The translations under genes and the position numbers were made by a program. Below are positions 8,225 to 16,711 of a stretch of DNA of 36,328 nt, piece by piece. The stretch comes from Halomonas sp. 707D7. GTDB lineage: Bacteria; Pseudomonadota; Gammaproteobacteria; Pseudomonadales; Halomonadaceae. The notes beneath the pieces are model-generated. The model saw nothing but the letters and a program-made list of their open reading frames with translations. It was not told the origin of the DNA and ran no database searches. Where the stretch lies: the NCBI RefSeq assembly GCF_024158715.1, contig NZ_JAMZBC010000014.1, positions 1-36,328 of the forward strand. Direction: 5' to 3'. Within the stretch, counting starts at the first letter, position 1; every line of letters starts with the position of its first letter.

Positions 8225-9085
8225 TCACTGCGCCAACCGACGCTTTCTAAAACGAATCAGGATCAGCCCGATCCCGGCGACTACCAGCCCGCCCCCGGCC
8301 AGCTTGTGCACGCCCAGGCTGTCGCCCATCAGAAGCGCTCCCAACCCTACCGCCAGTACCGGCACCAACAGCGTCATCGGTACGACCTTGTTGACCGGGT
8401 GGCGGCGCAGTAGCGCGTACCAGATGCCGTAGGCAACGATCGACGACATCACCGCGGTGTAGAACACGGCTCCCCAGCCGGCGAGCCCCGCCGTGCGAAT
8501 CGCCTGCCACTGGCCGCTCTCGAACAGCCAGGAGCCGAGCGCGACCTGGGGAAGGGCGAGAAGCGCGATCCAGCCTGCCAGCGCCAGCGGGGGGATGTGA
8601 GGGCCGCGCTTGATCAGAAGCTGCGACACCGCCCAGCCCAGCGCGCTCAACAGCAGGATGCCAAGCGGCAGCGGCGCGGGCAGCGTGGGGCCTCCGGCCA
8701 GCACCACCACGCCCGCGAACGACAGCAGAAGGCCCACCAGGCGCTTGGGCCCGAGTTTTTCATTGAGAAAGATCACCGCCAGGATCGTGGCGAAAGGCGT
8801 GCCCATCTGCACCAGAAGCGCCCCGGTGCCCGCCTCGGACTGGCCAAGGCCAATGAACAGCAGGGCGAAGTGCAGCGTGCCGAAGGTGAAGGAGAGCAGC
8901 AGCAGAAACGGCCATTGGGCACGAGGCACCGGATGGAAGGGCACCAGCAGCAGGGCCACCAGGGCAAAGCGCAAGGTGGTCATCAAAAGCGGTGGAAGCT
9001 CGACGACGCCTACCTTGATGACGACGATGTTGAGCGCCCAGATGGCGATGACCAGAAGGCCCAGAAGCAGATCGCGTAGCGGCAC
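8225..9085 (-). CDS. EamA/DMT-family transporter
   Basis: A 286-residue, very hydrophobic protein with two EamA halves and about ten TM helices. It is an inner-membrane drug/metabolite transporter, probably an exporter of amino acids or related metabolites. Visible features are WALNIVVIKVGV in TM1, FALLFIGLGQSEAGTGALL and TPFATILAVIFLNEKLG at the end of the first half, and SSIVAYGIWYALLRR with VPVLAVGLGALLMGDSLG in the second. The start is GTG (9083-9085) with AAGGGA seven bases upstream. It is divergent from dctP and marks the return to GC-rich chromosome after the T6SS cargo. Substrate is not predictable. Confidence 0.9.
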   Translation of the reverse strand: MPLRDLLLGLLVIAIWALNIVVIKVGVVELPPLLMTTLRFALVALLLVPFHPVPRAQWPFLLLLSFTFGTLHFALLFIGLGQSEAGTGALLVQMGTPFATILAVIFLNEKLGPKRLVGLLLSFAGVVVLAGGPTLPAPLPLGILLLSALGWAVSQLLIKRGPHIPPLALAGWIALLALPQVALGSWLFESGQWQAIRTAGLAGWGAVFYTAVMSSIVAYGIWYALLRRHPVNKVVPMTLLVPVLAVGLGALLMGDSLGVHKLAGGGLVVAGIGLILIRFRKRRLAQ

Positions 9086-9175
9086 GGCAAGATCCCTTGG
9101 TGAGTAGAAGGTGACAAAGTGATTCGCCCATCATATCAGCCGGGCTCTCTTCCTTTCGCCCGGCAAGTGCCTACA

Positions 9176-9200
9176 ATGGGCAAAGCGCGGCGCTGCCCAT
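9176..9200. promoter_or_regulatory. Inverted repeat, candidate operator between eamA-like gene and dctP
   Basis: A perfect 7-bp inverted repeat, ATGGGCA-N11-TGCCCAT, lies in the divergent intergenic region about 60 bp before dctP. It overlaps a TACAAT hexamer at 9172-9177 that could be a -10. The symmetry and position fit a dimeric regulator site, but no regulator gene is adjacent. Confidence 0.4.
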
Positions 9201-9257
9201 GGCGGTGCCGGCCACTATAAAAATCAGATAAAAAAGACACGCATAAAAGGACGCACC

Positions 9258-10268
9258 ATGACGCTGACACGCCACCTTTCCCACGCCGCCCTGGGCCTTG
9301 CGGGCGCCGCCCTCTTGACGCTTACGGCCTCCGCCCAGGCGCGCGAACTGTCCGTTTCCACCGTGCTGTCGGACGCCTTCCCCTGGGGGCAGGCCGCCGA
9401 GAAGTGGGCGGAGCTTCTGGAGGAGCGCAGCGGCGGCGAGCTGACCCTGCGAGTCTACCCCAACGCCCAGCTCGTCTCCGGCGACCAGACCCGGGAGTTC
9501 TCCGCCATGCGCTCCGGGCTGATCGATGCCGCCGTGGGCTCGACCATCAACTGGTCGCCCCAGGTGCCGGAACTCAATCTATTTTCGCTGCCGTTCTTCA
9601 TCCCGGATACCGCCGCGGTAGACGCGATCACTCAGGGCGAGGCCGGCGAGCTGGTGTTCGAGGCGATCGCCCGGCGTGGCATCATGCCGCTTGCCTGGGG
9701 CGAGAACGGCTTTCGCCAGATTTCGAACTCCAACGGGCCGATCAGCGCGCCGGAGGATCTCGAGGGGCTCAAGATCCGCGTGGTCGGCTCGCCGCTGTTT
9801 CAAGACACCTTTGCGGCCCTCGGCGCCGACCCCACCCAGATGAGCTGGACCGACGCCCAGCCCGCGCTCACCACCGGCGCCGTGGATGGCCAGGAGAACC
9901 CGCTGTCGGTGTTCGACGTGGCGCGGATCGACCAGGTGGGCCAGGAGTACCTGACCCGCTGGAACTACATGAACGACCCCCTGGTGTTCGCGGTGAGCCA
10001 GCAGGTCTGGGGGTCGCTGAGCCCCGAAGAGCAGACCATGCTGCGTGAGACTGCGCGAGAGGCCGGCGCCTGGGAAATCGCGATGACCCGCGAGCAGGAG
10101 AGCGAGCGCCTGGCCGCCATCGAGGAGCGTGGCGTCACCGTCACCGAGCTCGATGAGGCCGAGTACCAGGCCTTCGTCGAGGCGACCATGAGCGTTCACG
10201 AGAAGTGGGCCTCGCGCATCGGTGAAGATCTCATTGAAGCCGCCCAGTCGGCCATCGACGCGCGCTAG
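9258..10268 (+). CDS. dctP: TRAP transporter solute-binding protein DctP
   Basis: A 336-residue periplasmic binding protein of the DctP family with a signal peptide ending at about AQA-RE (residue 28-29). Family marks are the N-terminal ELSVSTVLSDAFPWGQAAEKWAE, ELTLRVYPNAQL, the IRVVGSPLF strand containing the Arg that normally pairs with the substrate carboxylate, and DGQENPLSVF. It captures a carboxylate-type solute for the DctQM permease encoded directly downstream. AAAAGGA precedes the ATG. The exact ligand (C4-dicarboxylate or another organic acid) cannot be read from sequence. A strong hairpin follows the stop. Confidence 0.94.
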   Translation: MTLTRHLSHAALGLAGAALLTLTASAQARELSVSTVLSDAFPWGQAAEKWAELLEERSGGELTLRVYPNAQLVSGDQTREFSAMRSGLIDAAVGSTINWSPQVPELNLFSLPFFIPDTAAVDAITQGEAGELVFEAIARRGIMPLAWGENGFRQISNSNGPISAPEDLEGLKIRVVGSPLFQDTFAALGADPTQMSWTDAQPALTTGAVDGQENPLSVFDVARIDQVGQEYLTRWNYMNDPLVFAVSQQVWGSLSPEEQTMLRETAREAGAWEIAMTREQESERLAAIEERGVTVTELDEAEYQAFVEATMSVHEKWASRIGEDLIEAAQSAIDAR

Positions 10269-10283
10269 GCGCGGTGTCCCATC

Positions 10284-10307
10284 GGCGGCCGGCCCGTGCC
10301 GGCCGCC
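10284..10307 (+). terminator. Intercistronic hairpin between dctP and dctQ
   Basis: A perfect 10-bp GC-only stem (GGCGGCCGGC / GCCGGCCGCC) with a CCGT loop, 15 bp after the dctP stop and 18 bp before the dctQ ATG. No U-tract follows, so it is more likely an mRNA 3'-end stabiliser or partial attenuator than a full terminator. Confidence 0.75.
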
Positions 10308-10325
10308 TTGTCGATTGAGGCCAAC

Positions 10326-10805
10326 ATGCAAGAGTATTCCGATGCGCGCCTCGAGCGCTGGCTGGGGGCGGCGTCGCTGATCGTCATCTCGCTCATCAGC
10401 CTGGGCAACGTGGTGACCCGCTATCTCACCGGCGGCTCGTTTTCGTTCACCGAGGAGTTCTCGGTGTTTCTTCTGGTGGTGTTGACCTTCGCCGGGGCGA
10501 GCGTGGCGCTCAGGCGCAACCGCCACATTCGCATCAGCTTTCTGGAGCGCAGGCTGCCCGCTCGCTTGCGCGGCGCACTGATCCTGTTCCAGGGGCTTTG
10601 CGGGCTGGTCGTGCTGGGCCTGATCACCTGGTACGGCGGCAAGCTCGCCTTTGAGGAGTACCAGTGGGAGTCGCTCTCGCCCGGGCTCGGCCTGCCCCAG
10701 TGGTGGTACCTGGTGTGGCTGCCGGTGCTCTCGGCGCTGATGGTCTGGCGCCTCGTCCAGCAGACCCGCGAACGGCTGAACGGGAGACTGCGTGATGACC
10801 CCTGA
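10326..10805 (+). CDS. dctQ: TRAP transporter small membrane subunit DctQ
   Basis: A 159-residue protein with four predicted TM helices and the DctQ signature GNVVTRYLTGGSFSFTEEF in helix 1-2. Other marks are VALRRNRHIRI and a C-terminal PQWWYLVWLPVLSALMVWRL helix. It is the small subunit that pairs with DctM to form the sodium-driven permease. The ATG at 10326 was chosen because GAGG sits six bases upstream; the longer frame from 10296 starts inside the intercistronic hairpin. Its last 11 bases overlap dctM. Confidence 0.93.
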   Translation: MQEYSDARLERWLGAASLIVISLISLGNVVTRYLTGGSFSFTEEFSVFLLVVLTFAGASVALRRNRHIRISFLERRLPARLRGALILFQGLCGLVVLGLITWYGGKLAFEEYQWESLSPGLGLPQWWYLVWLPVLSALMVWRLVQQTRERLNGRLRDDP

Positions 10806-12099
10806 TTTGTGGATGATCCTCGCCTTCGCGGGGCTTCTGATCGCCGGCGTCCCGGTGGCGTTCTCGCTGGCGCTGGCGGGCTCGATCGGTATCGTGTCGG
10901 GGCTTTCGCCTGAGATGCTCGCTACCTTCGGCACCAACACCTACAACAGCATCGCCAAGTACCCCTTGATCGCGATTCCGCTGTTCATCCTGACCGGGCT
11001 GATCTTCGAGCGCTCCGGCGTGGCGCTGCGCCTGGTGCGCTTCGCCCAGGCGCTGATCGGCCCGCGCCACGGCGGGCTCGCCCTGGTGGCGGTGCTGGTG
11101 TGCATGATCATGGGCGGCATGTCCGGCTCCGGGCCTGCGGATGCCGCGGCGGTCGCCATGGTGATGCTGTCGAGCATGACCAAGGCGGGCTACCCGAAGC
11201 CGTTTTCCGCCACCTTGATCGCCGCGTCCGCCTCCACCGCCATTCTCATTCCGCCGTCGGTGGCATTGATCCTCTACTCCATCGTGGTGCCCGGGGTGGA
11301 TCTTCGCGCGCTGTTCGCCGCCGGGCTCTTTCCCGGCATCCTGGCCGGGCTTTCGCTGCTGGTGCCGGCGATGCTTTTGGCCCGGCGCTACGGCTGGGAG
11401 GGCGGCGCGCCGGTGGAGGATACCGAGCGGCCGAGCGTGGGCGTGGCGTTCAAGCAGGCGCTGCCGGCGCTGTTCGCCCCGGTCCTGATCCTCGGCGGGC
11501 TGCGCTCGGGGCTGTTCACACCGACCGAGGCGGCGGTGGTGGCGGTGGCCTACGGCACGCTGGTCGGCCTGTTCCTGACCCGGGAGCTTTCGCTACGCGA
11601 TCTCTGGGCGCTGCTGGGCGAGGCGGCGATCATTTCCGGCGTGGTGATGCTGATCATTGCGCTTGCCGGCGTGTTCGCCTGGGCAGGTACCATGCTCGGT
11701 ACCTTCCGCCATCTGGCACAGTGGATGATCGGGCTCACCGACAACGGCGCGCTGCTACTGGTACTGGTGATGCTGGCGGTGTTGATCGCCGGCATGCTGC
11801 TTGATGCGGTCTCGATCTACCTGATCCTGATGCCGATCCTGATTCCGGTGATGCAGCACTTCGAATGGAACCCGGTATGGTTCGGCATCCTGCTGGCCAT
11901 GAACATCGCCATCGGCCAGTTCACCCCACCGGTGGCGGTGAATTTGATGGTGACCACGGAAGTGGCCAAGATTCGCCTCGAGCATACCCTGGGCTGGGCG
12001 CTGGTGTTCGTGCTCGCCATGGCTTGCGCGATGGCGCTGGTGGCGCTGTTTCCGAGTATCGCGCTGTGGCTGCCCGGCGTGCTCGGCTACAACGTTTAA
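10795..12099 (+). CDS. dctM: TRAP transporter large permease DctM
   Basis: A 434-residue membrane protein with about 12 TM helices, the transport subunit of the system. Characteristic motifs are IPLFILTGLIFERSG, the first substrate/ion loop MGGMSGSGPADAAAVAMVM, ASTAILIPPSVALILY, FTPTEAAVVAVAYG and IGQFTPPVAVNLMVTTEVAK. The ATG at 10795 follows GGGAG with good spacing; a GTG codon directly before it (10792) is an alternative. It overlaps dctQ by 11 bp, consistent with coupled translation. It is the last gene of the dctPQM unit; a terminator-like hairpin lies about 120 bp downstream. Confidence 0.95.
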   Translation: MTPDLWMILAFAGLLIAGVPVAFSLALAGSIGIVSGLSPEMLATFGTNTYNSIAKYPLIAIPLFILTGLIFERSGVALRLVRFAQALIGPRHGGLALVAVLVCMIMGGMSGSGPADAAAVAMVMLSSMTKAGYPKPFSATLIAASASTAILIPPSVALILYSIVVPGVDLRALFAAGLFPGILAGLSLLVPAMLLARRYGWEGGAPVEDTERPSVGVAFKQALPALFAPVLILGGLRSGLFTPTEAAVVAVAYGTLVGLFLTRELSLRDLWALLGEAAIISGVVMLIIALAGVFAWAGTMLGTFRHLAQWMIGLTDNGALLLVLVMLAVLIAGMLLDAVSIYLILMPILIPVMQHFEWNPVWFGILLAMNIAIGQFTPPVAVNLMVTTEVAKIRLEHTLGWALVFVLAMACAMALVALFPSIALWLPGVLGYNV

Positions 12100-12217
12100 A
12101 GGCGCCGGGCGGCTAAACGCTCGCCGGTGAAAATAGCCTCTATAGTGAACGAGACGATGGAGATACGCTCGGGGGCAAGCGCCGCCCATGCGCTGGCGGG
12201 TGGCATTACGCATACTT

Positions 12218-12236
12218 CGCCAAGCGGCGTTTTTTT
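12218..12236 (+). terminator. Short terminator-like hairpin after dctM
   Basis: CGCC-AAGC-GGCG followed by seven T residues (12230-12236). The stem is only four pairs, but the U-tract is strong. It lies in the 287-bp gap between dctM and the TAXI binding protein. The rest of this gap holds no gene I can support, and the TAXI promoter presumably lies after the hairpin. Confidence 0.5.
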
Positions 12237-12386
12237 CGCTAAAGTAACATCCTTCGCCCTAGCCGGCGGAGTTAATAGACGAGTTAACAGACTGTCTTGT
12301 AACGTTTTGGACATCATCACCCAGGGGATCGATACAACGGGTGGTTCAAAGCGCATAACGCTCACAAATGATAACGAGGTGTGTCC

Positions 12387-13367
12387 ATGAAACGCCATGT
12401 ATTCTCCACCGCTGCCGTCTCCGGCGCGCTGATCGCCGCGGCGAGCTTCGCCGCTCCGGCCGTGGCCCAGGAACGCTACATCACCATCGGCACCGGCGGT
12501 CAGACCGGTGTCTACTACGTGGTCGGCCAATCGGTCTGCCGCATGGTCAACCGCGGCAGCGAAGAGCACAACATCCGCTGCAACGCGCCGTCCACCGGTG
12601 GTTCCGTGGCCAACGTCAACGGCATGAAGAGCGGCGACCTGGACATGGGCGTGGTGCAGTCCGACGTCCAGTACCGTGCCTACAACGGTGAAGGCAACTT
12701 CGAGGGCGAGGGCCCGTGGGAAGAGATGCGCTCGGTCTTCACCATGCACGGCGAGCCGCTGACCGTCGTCGCCCGCGCCGATGCCGGCATCGAGAACATC
12801 AGCGACTTCCCGGGCAAGCGCATCAACATCGGCAACCCCGGTTCCGGTCAGCGCAATACCATGGACGTCGTCATGGACGCCTTCGGCTGGGACGAGAGCA
12901 CCTTCGCGCTGGCGTCCCAGCTCGACGCCGCCGAACAGGCCTCGGCGCTCTCCGACAACAACATCGACGCCATGGTCTACGTGGTCGGCCACCCCAACGG
13001 CTCCATCCAGGAAGCCACCACCACCATCGACGCCAAGCTGGTCTCGGTCACCGGTGACGAGATCGATGGCCTGATCGAAGAGTATCCGTACTACACCCGC
13101 TCCGTGATCCCGGGCGGTCTGTATCGCGGCAACGACGAAGACGTCGAGACCTTCGGTGTGGCGGCGACCTTCGTGTCGTCCACCAACGTCGACGAAGAGG
13201 TCATCTACGAAACCGTCAAGGCGGTGTTCGAGAACTTCGACCGCTTCAAGCGTCTGCACCCGGCGTTCGAGAACCTGAACGAGGAAGACATGATCGCCGA
13301 CGGTCTGACCGCGCCGCTGCACGCCGGTGCCGAACGCTACTACCGTGAGCGTGGCTGGATCGAGTAA
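12387..13367 (+). CDS. TAXI-family TRAP solute-binding protein
   Basis: A 326-residue periplasmic protein of the TAXI family with a signal peptide ending at VAQ-ER (about residue 28). The family N-terminal motif YITIGTGGQTGVYYVVGQ is clear, followed by APSTGGSVANVNGMKSGDLDMGVVQSDV and PGKRINIGNPGSGQRNTM. TAXI proteins bind amino acids such as glutamate or other organic acids and work with fused TRAP permeases, as encoded next. GAGGTG lies just upstream of the ATG; a GTG two codons earlier is an alternative start. The substrate is not decided by the sequence. Confidence 0.94.
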   Translation: MKRHVFSTAAVSGALIAAASFAAPAVAQERYITIGTGGQTGVYYVVGQSVCRMVNRGSEEHNIRCNAPSTGGSVANVNGMKSGDLDMGVVQSDVQYRAYNGEGNFEGEGPWEEMRSVFTMHGEPLTVVARADAGIENISDFPGKRINIGNPGSGQRNTMDVVMDAFGWDESTFALASQLDAAEQASALSDNNIDAMVYVVGHPNGSIQEATTTIDAKLVSVTGDEIDGLIEEYPYYTRSVIPGGLYRGNDEDVETFGVAATFVSSTNVDEEVIYETVKAVFENFDRFKRLHPAFENLNEEDMIADGLTAPLHAGAERYYRERGWIE

Positions 13368-13418
13368 GCGGACAACCAGCGCCAAGGTGACAACCCTGGC
13401 GTTATAGAGTAAAACGCG

Positions 13419-13447
13419 AAGCGCGGGCGCCCTGGGTGTCCGCGCTT
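13419..13447 (+). terminator. Intercistronic hairpin between TAXI binding protein and permease
   Basis: A 13-pair stem (13419-13431 with 13435-13447, including two G-U pairs) with a 3-nt loop, followed by TCG rather than a long U-run. It sits 52 bp after the binding-protein stop and about 80 bp before the permease start. It probably protects the upstream mRNA or attenuates permease expression. Confidence 0.78.
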
Positions 13448-13529
13448 TCGTTGAATGTACTGGTAACCATAACTGGCAAGCGGTGGTAGCACGTACCGCT
13501 CGCCGGCGCCGACCTCAAAGGGCTAGCGT

Positions 13530-16124
13530 ATGCAAGACGAGAAGAAGACCCCGGCCGCGGAGGCCGACCTGGAGGACATGGTCGCCTCCAGCGATACCGG
13601 CGCGAGAAAACCTCTGGGGGCGCCCGGGAAGCTACTGGTGAGTATCGCCGCTGCCTGGTCGCTGTTTCAGCTCTGGATCGCCTCGCCGCTGCCTTATCTG
13701 GTGGGCTTTGGCGTGTTCAGCGCCACGGAAGCGCGCTCGATCCACCTGGCGTTCGCGCTGTTTCTGGCCTTCATGGCCTACCCGGCATTCAAGCGCTCCC
13801 CCCGTGATCGTATCCCGCTACAGGACTGGCTCTTTGCCGCCGTGGCAGCCTTCTGCGGCGCCTATCTCTTCGTGTTCTATGACGATCTCGCCGGACGCTC
13901 CGGGCGCCCCATCACCCAGGACATCGTGGTCGCGATAGTCGGTATCGTCATGCTGCTGGAGGCGACCCGGCGGGCGCTGGGGCCGCCCTTGATGGTGATC
14001 GCCGCCATCTTCATCGCCTATTCCCTGTTCGGGCCCTACATGCCCGGCATTCTCGCTCACCGCGGCGTGAGCCTCGGCGGGTTGATCAACCACCAGTGGC
14101 TCGGCACCCAAGGGGTGTTCGGTATCGCGCTGGGGGTCTCCACGAGCTTCGTGTTCCTGTTCGTGCTGTTCGGCGCGCTGCTGGACAAGGCCGGGGCGGG
14201 CAACTACTTCATCAAGGTGGCGTTCTCGATGCTCGGCCACCTGAAGGGCGGGCCTGCCAAGGCCGCCGTGGTGGCCTCGGGGCTGACCGGGCTGATTTCC
14301 GGCTCGTCCATCGCCAATACCGTGACTACCGGTACCTTCACCATTCCGATGATGAAGCGTGTGGGCTTCAGCGCCGAAAAAGCCGGCGCCGTGGAGGTCT
14401 CCTCCTCGGTCAACGGCCAGATCATGCCGCCGGTCATGGGCGCCGCGGCCTTTCTGATGGTCGAGTACGTGGGCATTCCCTACGTCGAAGTCATCAAGCA
14501 CGCCTTTCTGCCCGCGCTGATCTCCTATATCGCGCTGCTCTACATCGTGCACCTCGAAGCGCTCAAGGCCGGCATGCAAGGGCTGCCCTCGAGCAACCCG
14601 CCACGGCCGCTTCTGAACAAGGTGATCGGTTTCCTGACCGGGCTGCTGCTCATCATGGGGCTGTCCGTGGCGGTCTACTATGGCCTTGGCTGGCTCAAGC
14701 CGGTGCTCGGCGAGTCGGCCCCCTGGATCATTTCCCTCGGCCTGGCCGTCATCTACGTGGGGCTTTTGAAAGTCAGCGCCCGCTATCCGGAACTCGAGAT
14801 CGACGATCCCCGCTCCAAGGTGGTGACCCTGCCGCAAACCCGCCCGACGGTCATGGTGGGGCTGCACTACATCCTGCCGGTGGTCGTGCTGGTGTGGTGC
14901 TTGATGGTCGAGCGGCTGTCGCCGGGGCTGTCCGCGTTCTGGGCCACGGTGTTCATGATCTTCGTCATGCTGACCCAGCGCCCGATCATCGCCTACTTTC
15001 GAGGCCGTAGCCGCCTGGCCGACGACGTCAAGGAAGGCATCATGGACCTGTGGGACGGCCTGGTGACCGGCGCGCGCAACATGATCGGCATCGGCATCGC
15101 CACGGCCACGGCGGGCATCGTGGTCGGCGCGGTCTCCCAGACCGGCGTCGGCCTGGTGCTGGCGGACGTGGTCGAGATCCTCTCCGGCGGCAACCTGATG
15201 GTCATCCTGCTGCTCACCGCCGTGCTCAGCCTGATCCTCGGCATGGGGCTTCCCACCACCGCCAACTACATCGTCGTCTCCGCGCTGATGGCGCCGGTGA
15301 TCGTGATGCTCGGCCAGCAGAACGGCCTGATCGTGCCGCTGATCGCGGTGCACCTGTTCGTGTTCTACTTCGGCATCATGGCCGACGTGACGCCACCGGT
15401 GGGCCTGGCCTCCTTCGCCGCGGCGGCGGTCTCCGGGGGCGATCCGATCCGCACCGGCTTCCAGGCGTTCTACTACAGCCTGCGCACCGCCGCACTGCCG
15501 TTTCTGTTCATCTTCAACACGGATCTTCTGCTGATCGACGTCACCTTCGTCCAGGGAGTGGTGATCTTCATCGTGGCCACCATCGCCATGCTGATCTTCG
15601 CCGCCGGCACCCAAGGGTACTTCCTGACCCGCAACCGCTGGTACGAGTCGATCCTGCTGCTGCTGGTCGCCTTCACGCTGTTCCGCCCGGGTTTCTGGAT
15701 GGATCGTCTCCACGACCCCTACGATTCCGTGCCGCCGGCGCAGTTCGCCGAGGCTCTGGGTCAGGTCGACGAAGGCAGCAACCTGCGTATCCAGATCGCC
15801 GGTGAAGACGCCTTCGGTTCGCCCATGACCACCTACCTGCTGGTGCCGGTACCCGAGGGGGAGACCGGTGAAGAGCGCATGCAGAACCTGGGGCTCGAGC
15901 TCTACACCGACGGCGACCAGACGCTGGTCGATTTCGTCGAGTTCGGTAGCCCTGCTGCGGAGCTGGGACTCGACTTCGACCAGGAGATCGTCGAGGTACT
16001 CGCCCCGGTGGATCGCTGGACGAAGGAGTGGATGTGGCTGCCGGCGCTTGGGCTTTTCGCACTGGTGGTGTTGATGCAGCGTAGCCGCCGTCGCAAGGAA
16101 GAGGCGACCACGGCCCAGGCCTGA
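13530..16124 (+). CDS. TRAP transporter fused permease (4TM/12TM) with C-terminal DUF3394
   Basis: An 864-residue fusion of the small (about residues 30-170) and large (about 175-660) TRAP permease subunits, typical of TAXI systems. Visible in order are SGSSIANTVTTGTFTIPMMK, SSSVNGQIMPPVMGAAAFLM, LGMGLPTTANYIVVSALMAP and ADVTPPVGLASFAAAAVSGG. From about 660 it continues into the DUF3394 extension: two more helices, a periplasmic PDZ-like stretch (VEFGSPAAELGLDFDQEIVEV near 800-820) and a last TM helix with an RSRRRKEE tail. It imports the ligand delivered by the TAXI protein. UspA follows 11 bp downstream in the same operon. Confidence 0.95.
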   Translation: MQDEKKTPAAEADLEDMVASSDTGARKPLGAPGKLLVSIAAAWSLFQLWIASPLPYLVGFGVFSATEARSIHLAFALFLAFMAYPAFKRSPRDRIPLQDWLFAAVAAFCGAYLFVFYDDLAGRSGRPITQDIVVAIVGIVMLLEATRRALGPPLMVIAAIFIAYSLFGPYMPGILAHRGVSLGGLINHQWLGTQGVFGIALGVSTSFVFLFVLFGALLDKAGAGNYFIKVAFSMLGHLKGGPAKAAVVASGLTGLISGSSIANTVTTGTFTIPMMKRVGFSAEKAGAVEVSSSVNGQIMPPVMGAAAFLMVEYVGIPYVEVIKHAFLPALISYIALLYIVHLEALKAGMQGLPSSNPPRPLLNKVIGFLTGLLLIMGLSVAVYYGLGWLKPVLGESAPWIISLGLAVIYVGLLKVSARYPELEIDDPRSKVVTLPQTRPTVMVGLHYILPVVVLVWCLMVERLSPGLSAFWATVFMIFVMLTQRPIIAYFRGRSRLADDVKEGIMDLWDGLVTGARNMIGIGIATATAGIVVGAVSQTGVGLVLADVVEILSGGNLMVILLLTAVLSLILGMGLPTTANYIVVSALMAPVIVMLGQQNGLIVPLIAVHLFVFYFGIMADVTPPVGLASFAAAAVSGGDPIRTGFQAFYYSLRTAALPFLFIFNTDLLLIDVTFVQGVVIFIVATIAMLIFAAGTQGYFLTRNRWYESILLLLVAFTLFRPGFWMDRLHDPYDSVPPAQFAEALGQVDEGSNLRIQIAGEDAFGSPMTTYLLVPVPEGETGEERMQNLGLELYTDGDQTLVDFVEFGSPAAELGLDFDQEIVEVLAPVDRWTKEWMWLPALGLFALVVLMQRSRRRKEEATTAQA

Positions 16125-16135
16125 GGAGAGTGCGC

Positions 16136-16564
16136 ATGTACCAGAAGATTCTGCTGCCCGTGGATCTCAATGAAGAGAGTTCCTGGAAGAAGGCGCTGCC
16201 GGTGGCGACGACGCTGTGCCAGACCTTCGGCGCCTCGCTTCATCTGGTCAGCGTGCTGCCGGAGTTCACGATGCCGATGGTCGGCGCCTACTTTCCGAAG
16301 GACTTCTCGGAAAAGGCCCACCTGGCCATGAAGCAGGCGTTGATCGATTTCACCGAGGCTCAGGTGCCCGACGGCATCCAGGCCCAGAACGTGATCGTCG
16401 ACGGCTCGCCCTGGGAGGCGATCATCAAGGTCGGCAAGAAGCTCGATGCCGACCTGATCGTGATGGCCTCGCATACCAAGCGCAAGTTCGCCGACTACGT
16501 GCTCGGCCCCAACGCCGAGCACGTGGTGCATCATGCCAAGGTATCGGTGATGATCGTGCGCTAG
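16136..16564 (+). CDS. Universal stress protein UspA family (TeaD-like)
   Basis: A 142-residue cytoplasmic UspA-fold protein (KILLPVDLNEESSWKKALPVA; ADLIVMASHTKRKFADYVLGPNAEHVVHHA). In Halomonas elongata the UspA protein TeaD is encoded with the ectoine TRAP system TeaABC and modulates its activity. The same arrangement here, 11 bp after a TRAP permease, suggests a regulatory role for this transporter. GAGGAG lies seven bases before the ATG at 16136. The ATP-binding signature Gly-x2-Gly-x9-Gly-Ser/Thr is only partly kept: the first Gly position reads SHTKRK and the end reads HHAKVS. Nucleotide binding may therefore be altered. Confidence 0.93.
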   Translation: MYQKILLPVDLNEESSWKKALPVATTLCQTFGASLHLVSVLPEFTMPMVGAYFPKDFSEKAHLAMKQALIDFTEAQVPDGIQAQNVIVDGSPWEAIIKVGKKLDADLIVMASHTKRKFADYVLGPNAEHVVHHAKVSVMIVR

Positions 16565-16581
16565 CGCGCCGGTCTACCCTC

Positions 16582-16606
16582 AAAGGCGGCTTCGGCCGCC
16601 TTTTTT
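16582..16606 (+). terminator. Rho-independent terminator after uspA
   Basis: AAAGGCGGC-TTCG-GCCGCCTTT with a UUCG tetraloop and an uninterrupted T run (16601-16606), 17 bp after the uspA stop. It closes the TAXI-TRAP operon. Confidence 0.95.
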
Positions 16607-16711
16607 CGTGCCTGCTCGAGCGATTTCGACGTTTGGCTAATGTCGCTTGCACGCCGGGTGACCAACACTGGATGAGCGGTTCACAACAAGACACTCTCCA
16701 GGAGGCTCATC

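Noticed and set aside
8163-8432. Open frame starting MKKPALDWNAALRTLRED
   Set aside because: Only the first 20 codons precede the EamA gene; the rest is antisense to it. No recognisable domain.
13818-15713. Long open frame (631 codons) on the - strand inside the TRAP permease
   Set aside because: It is the antisense shadow of a GC-rich membrane-protein gene. Its translation is a low-complexity His/Asp/Gln/Gly-rich string with no domain, and codon-position bias supports the + strand gene.
16650-16672. TTGGC...TTGCA resembling a sigma-54 promoter before the aldehyde dehydrogenase gene
   Set aside because: GG and GC are 12 bases apart where sigma-54 promoters need 10, so it does not fit.
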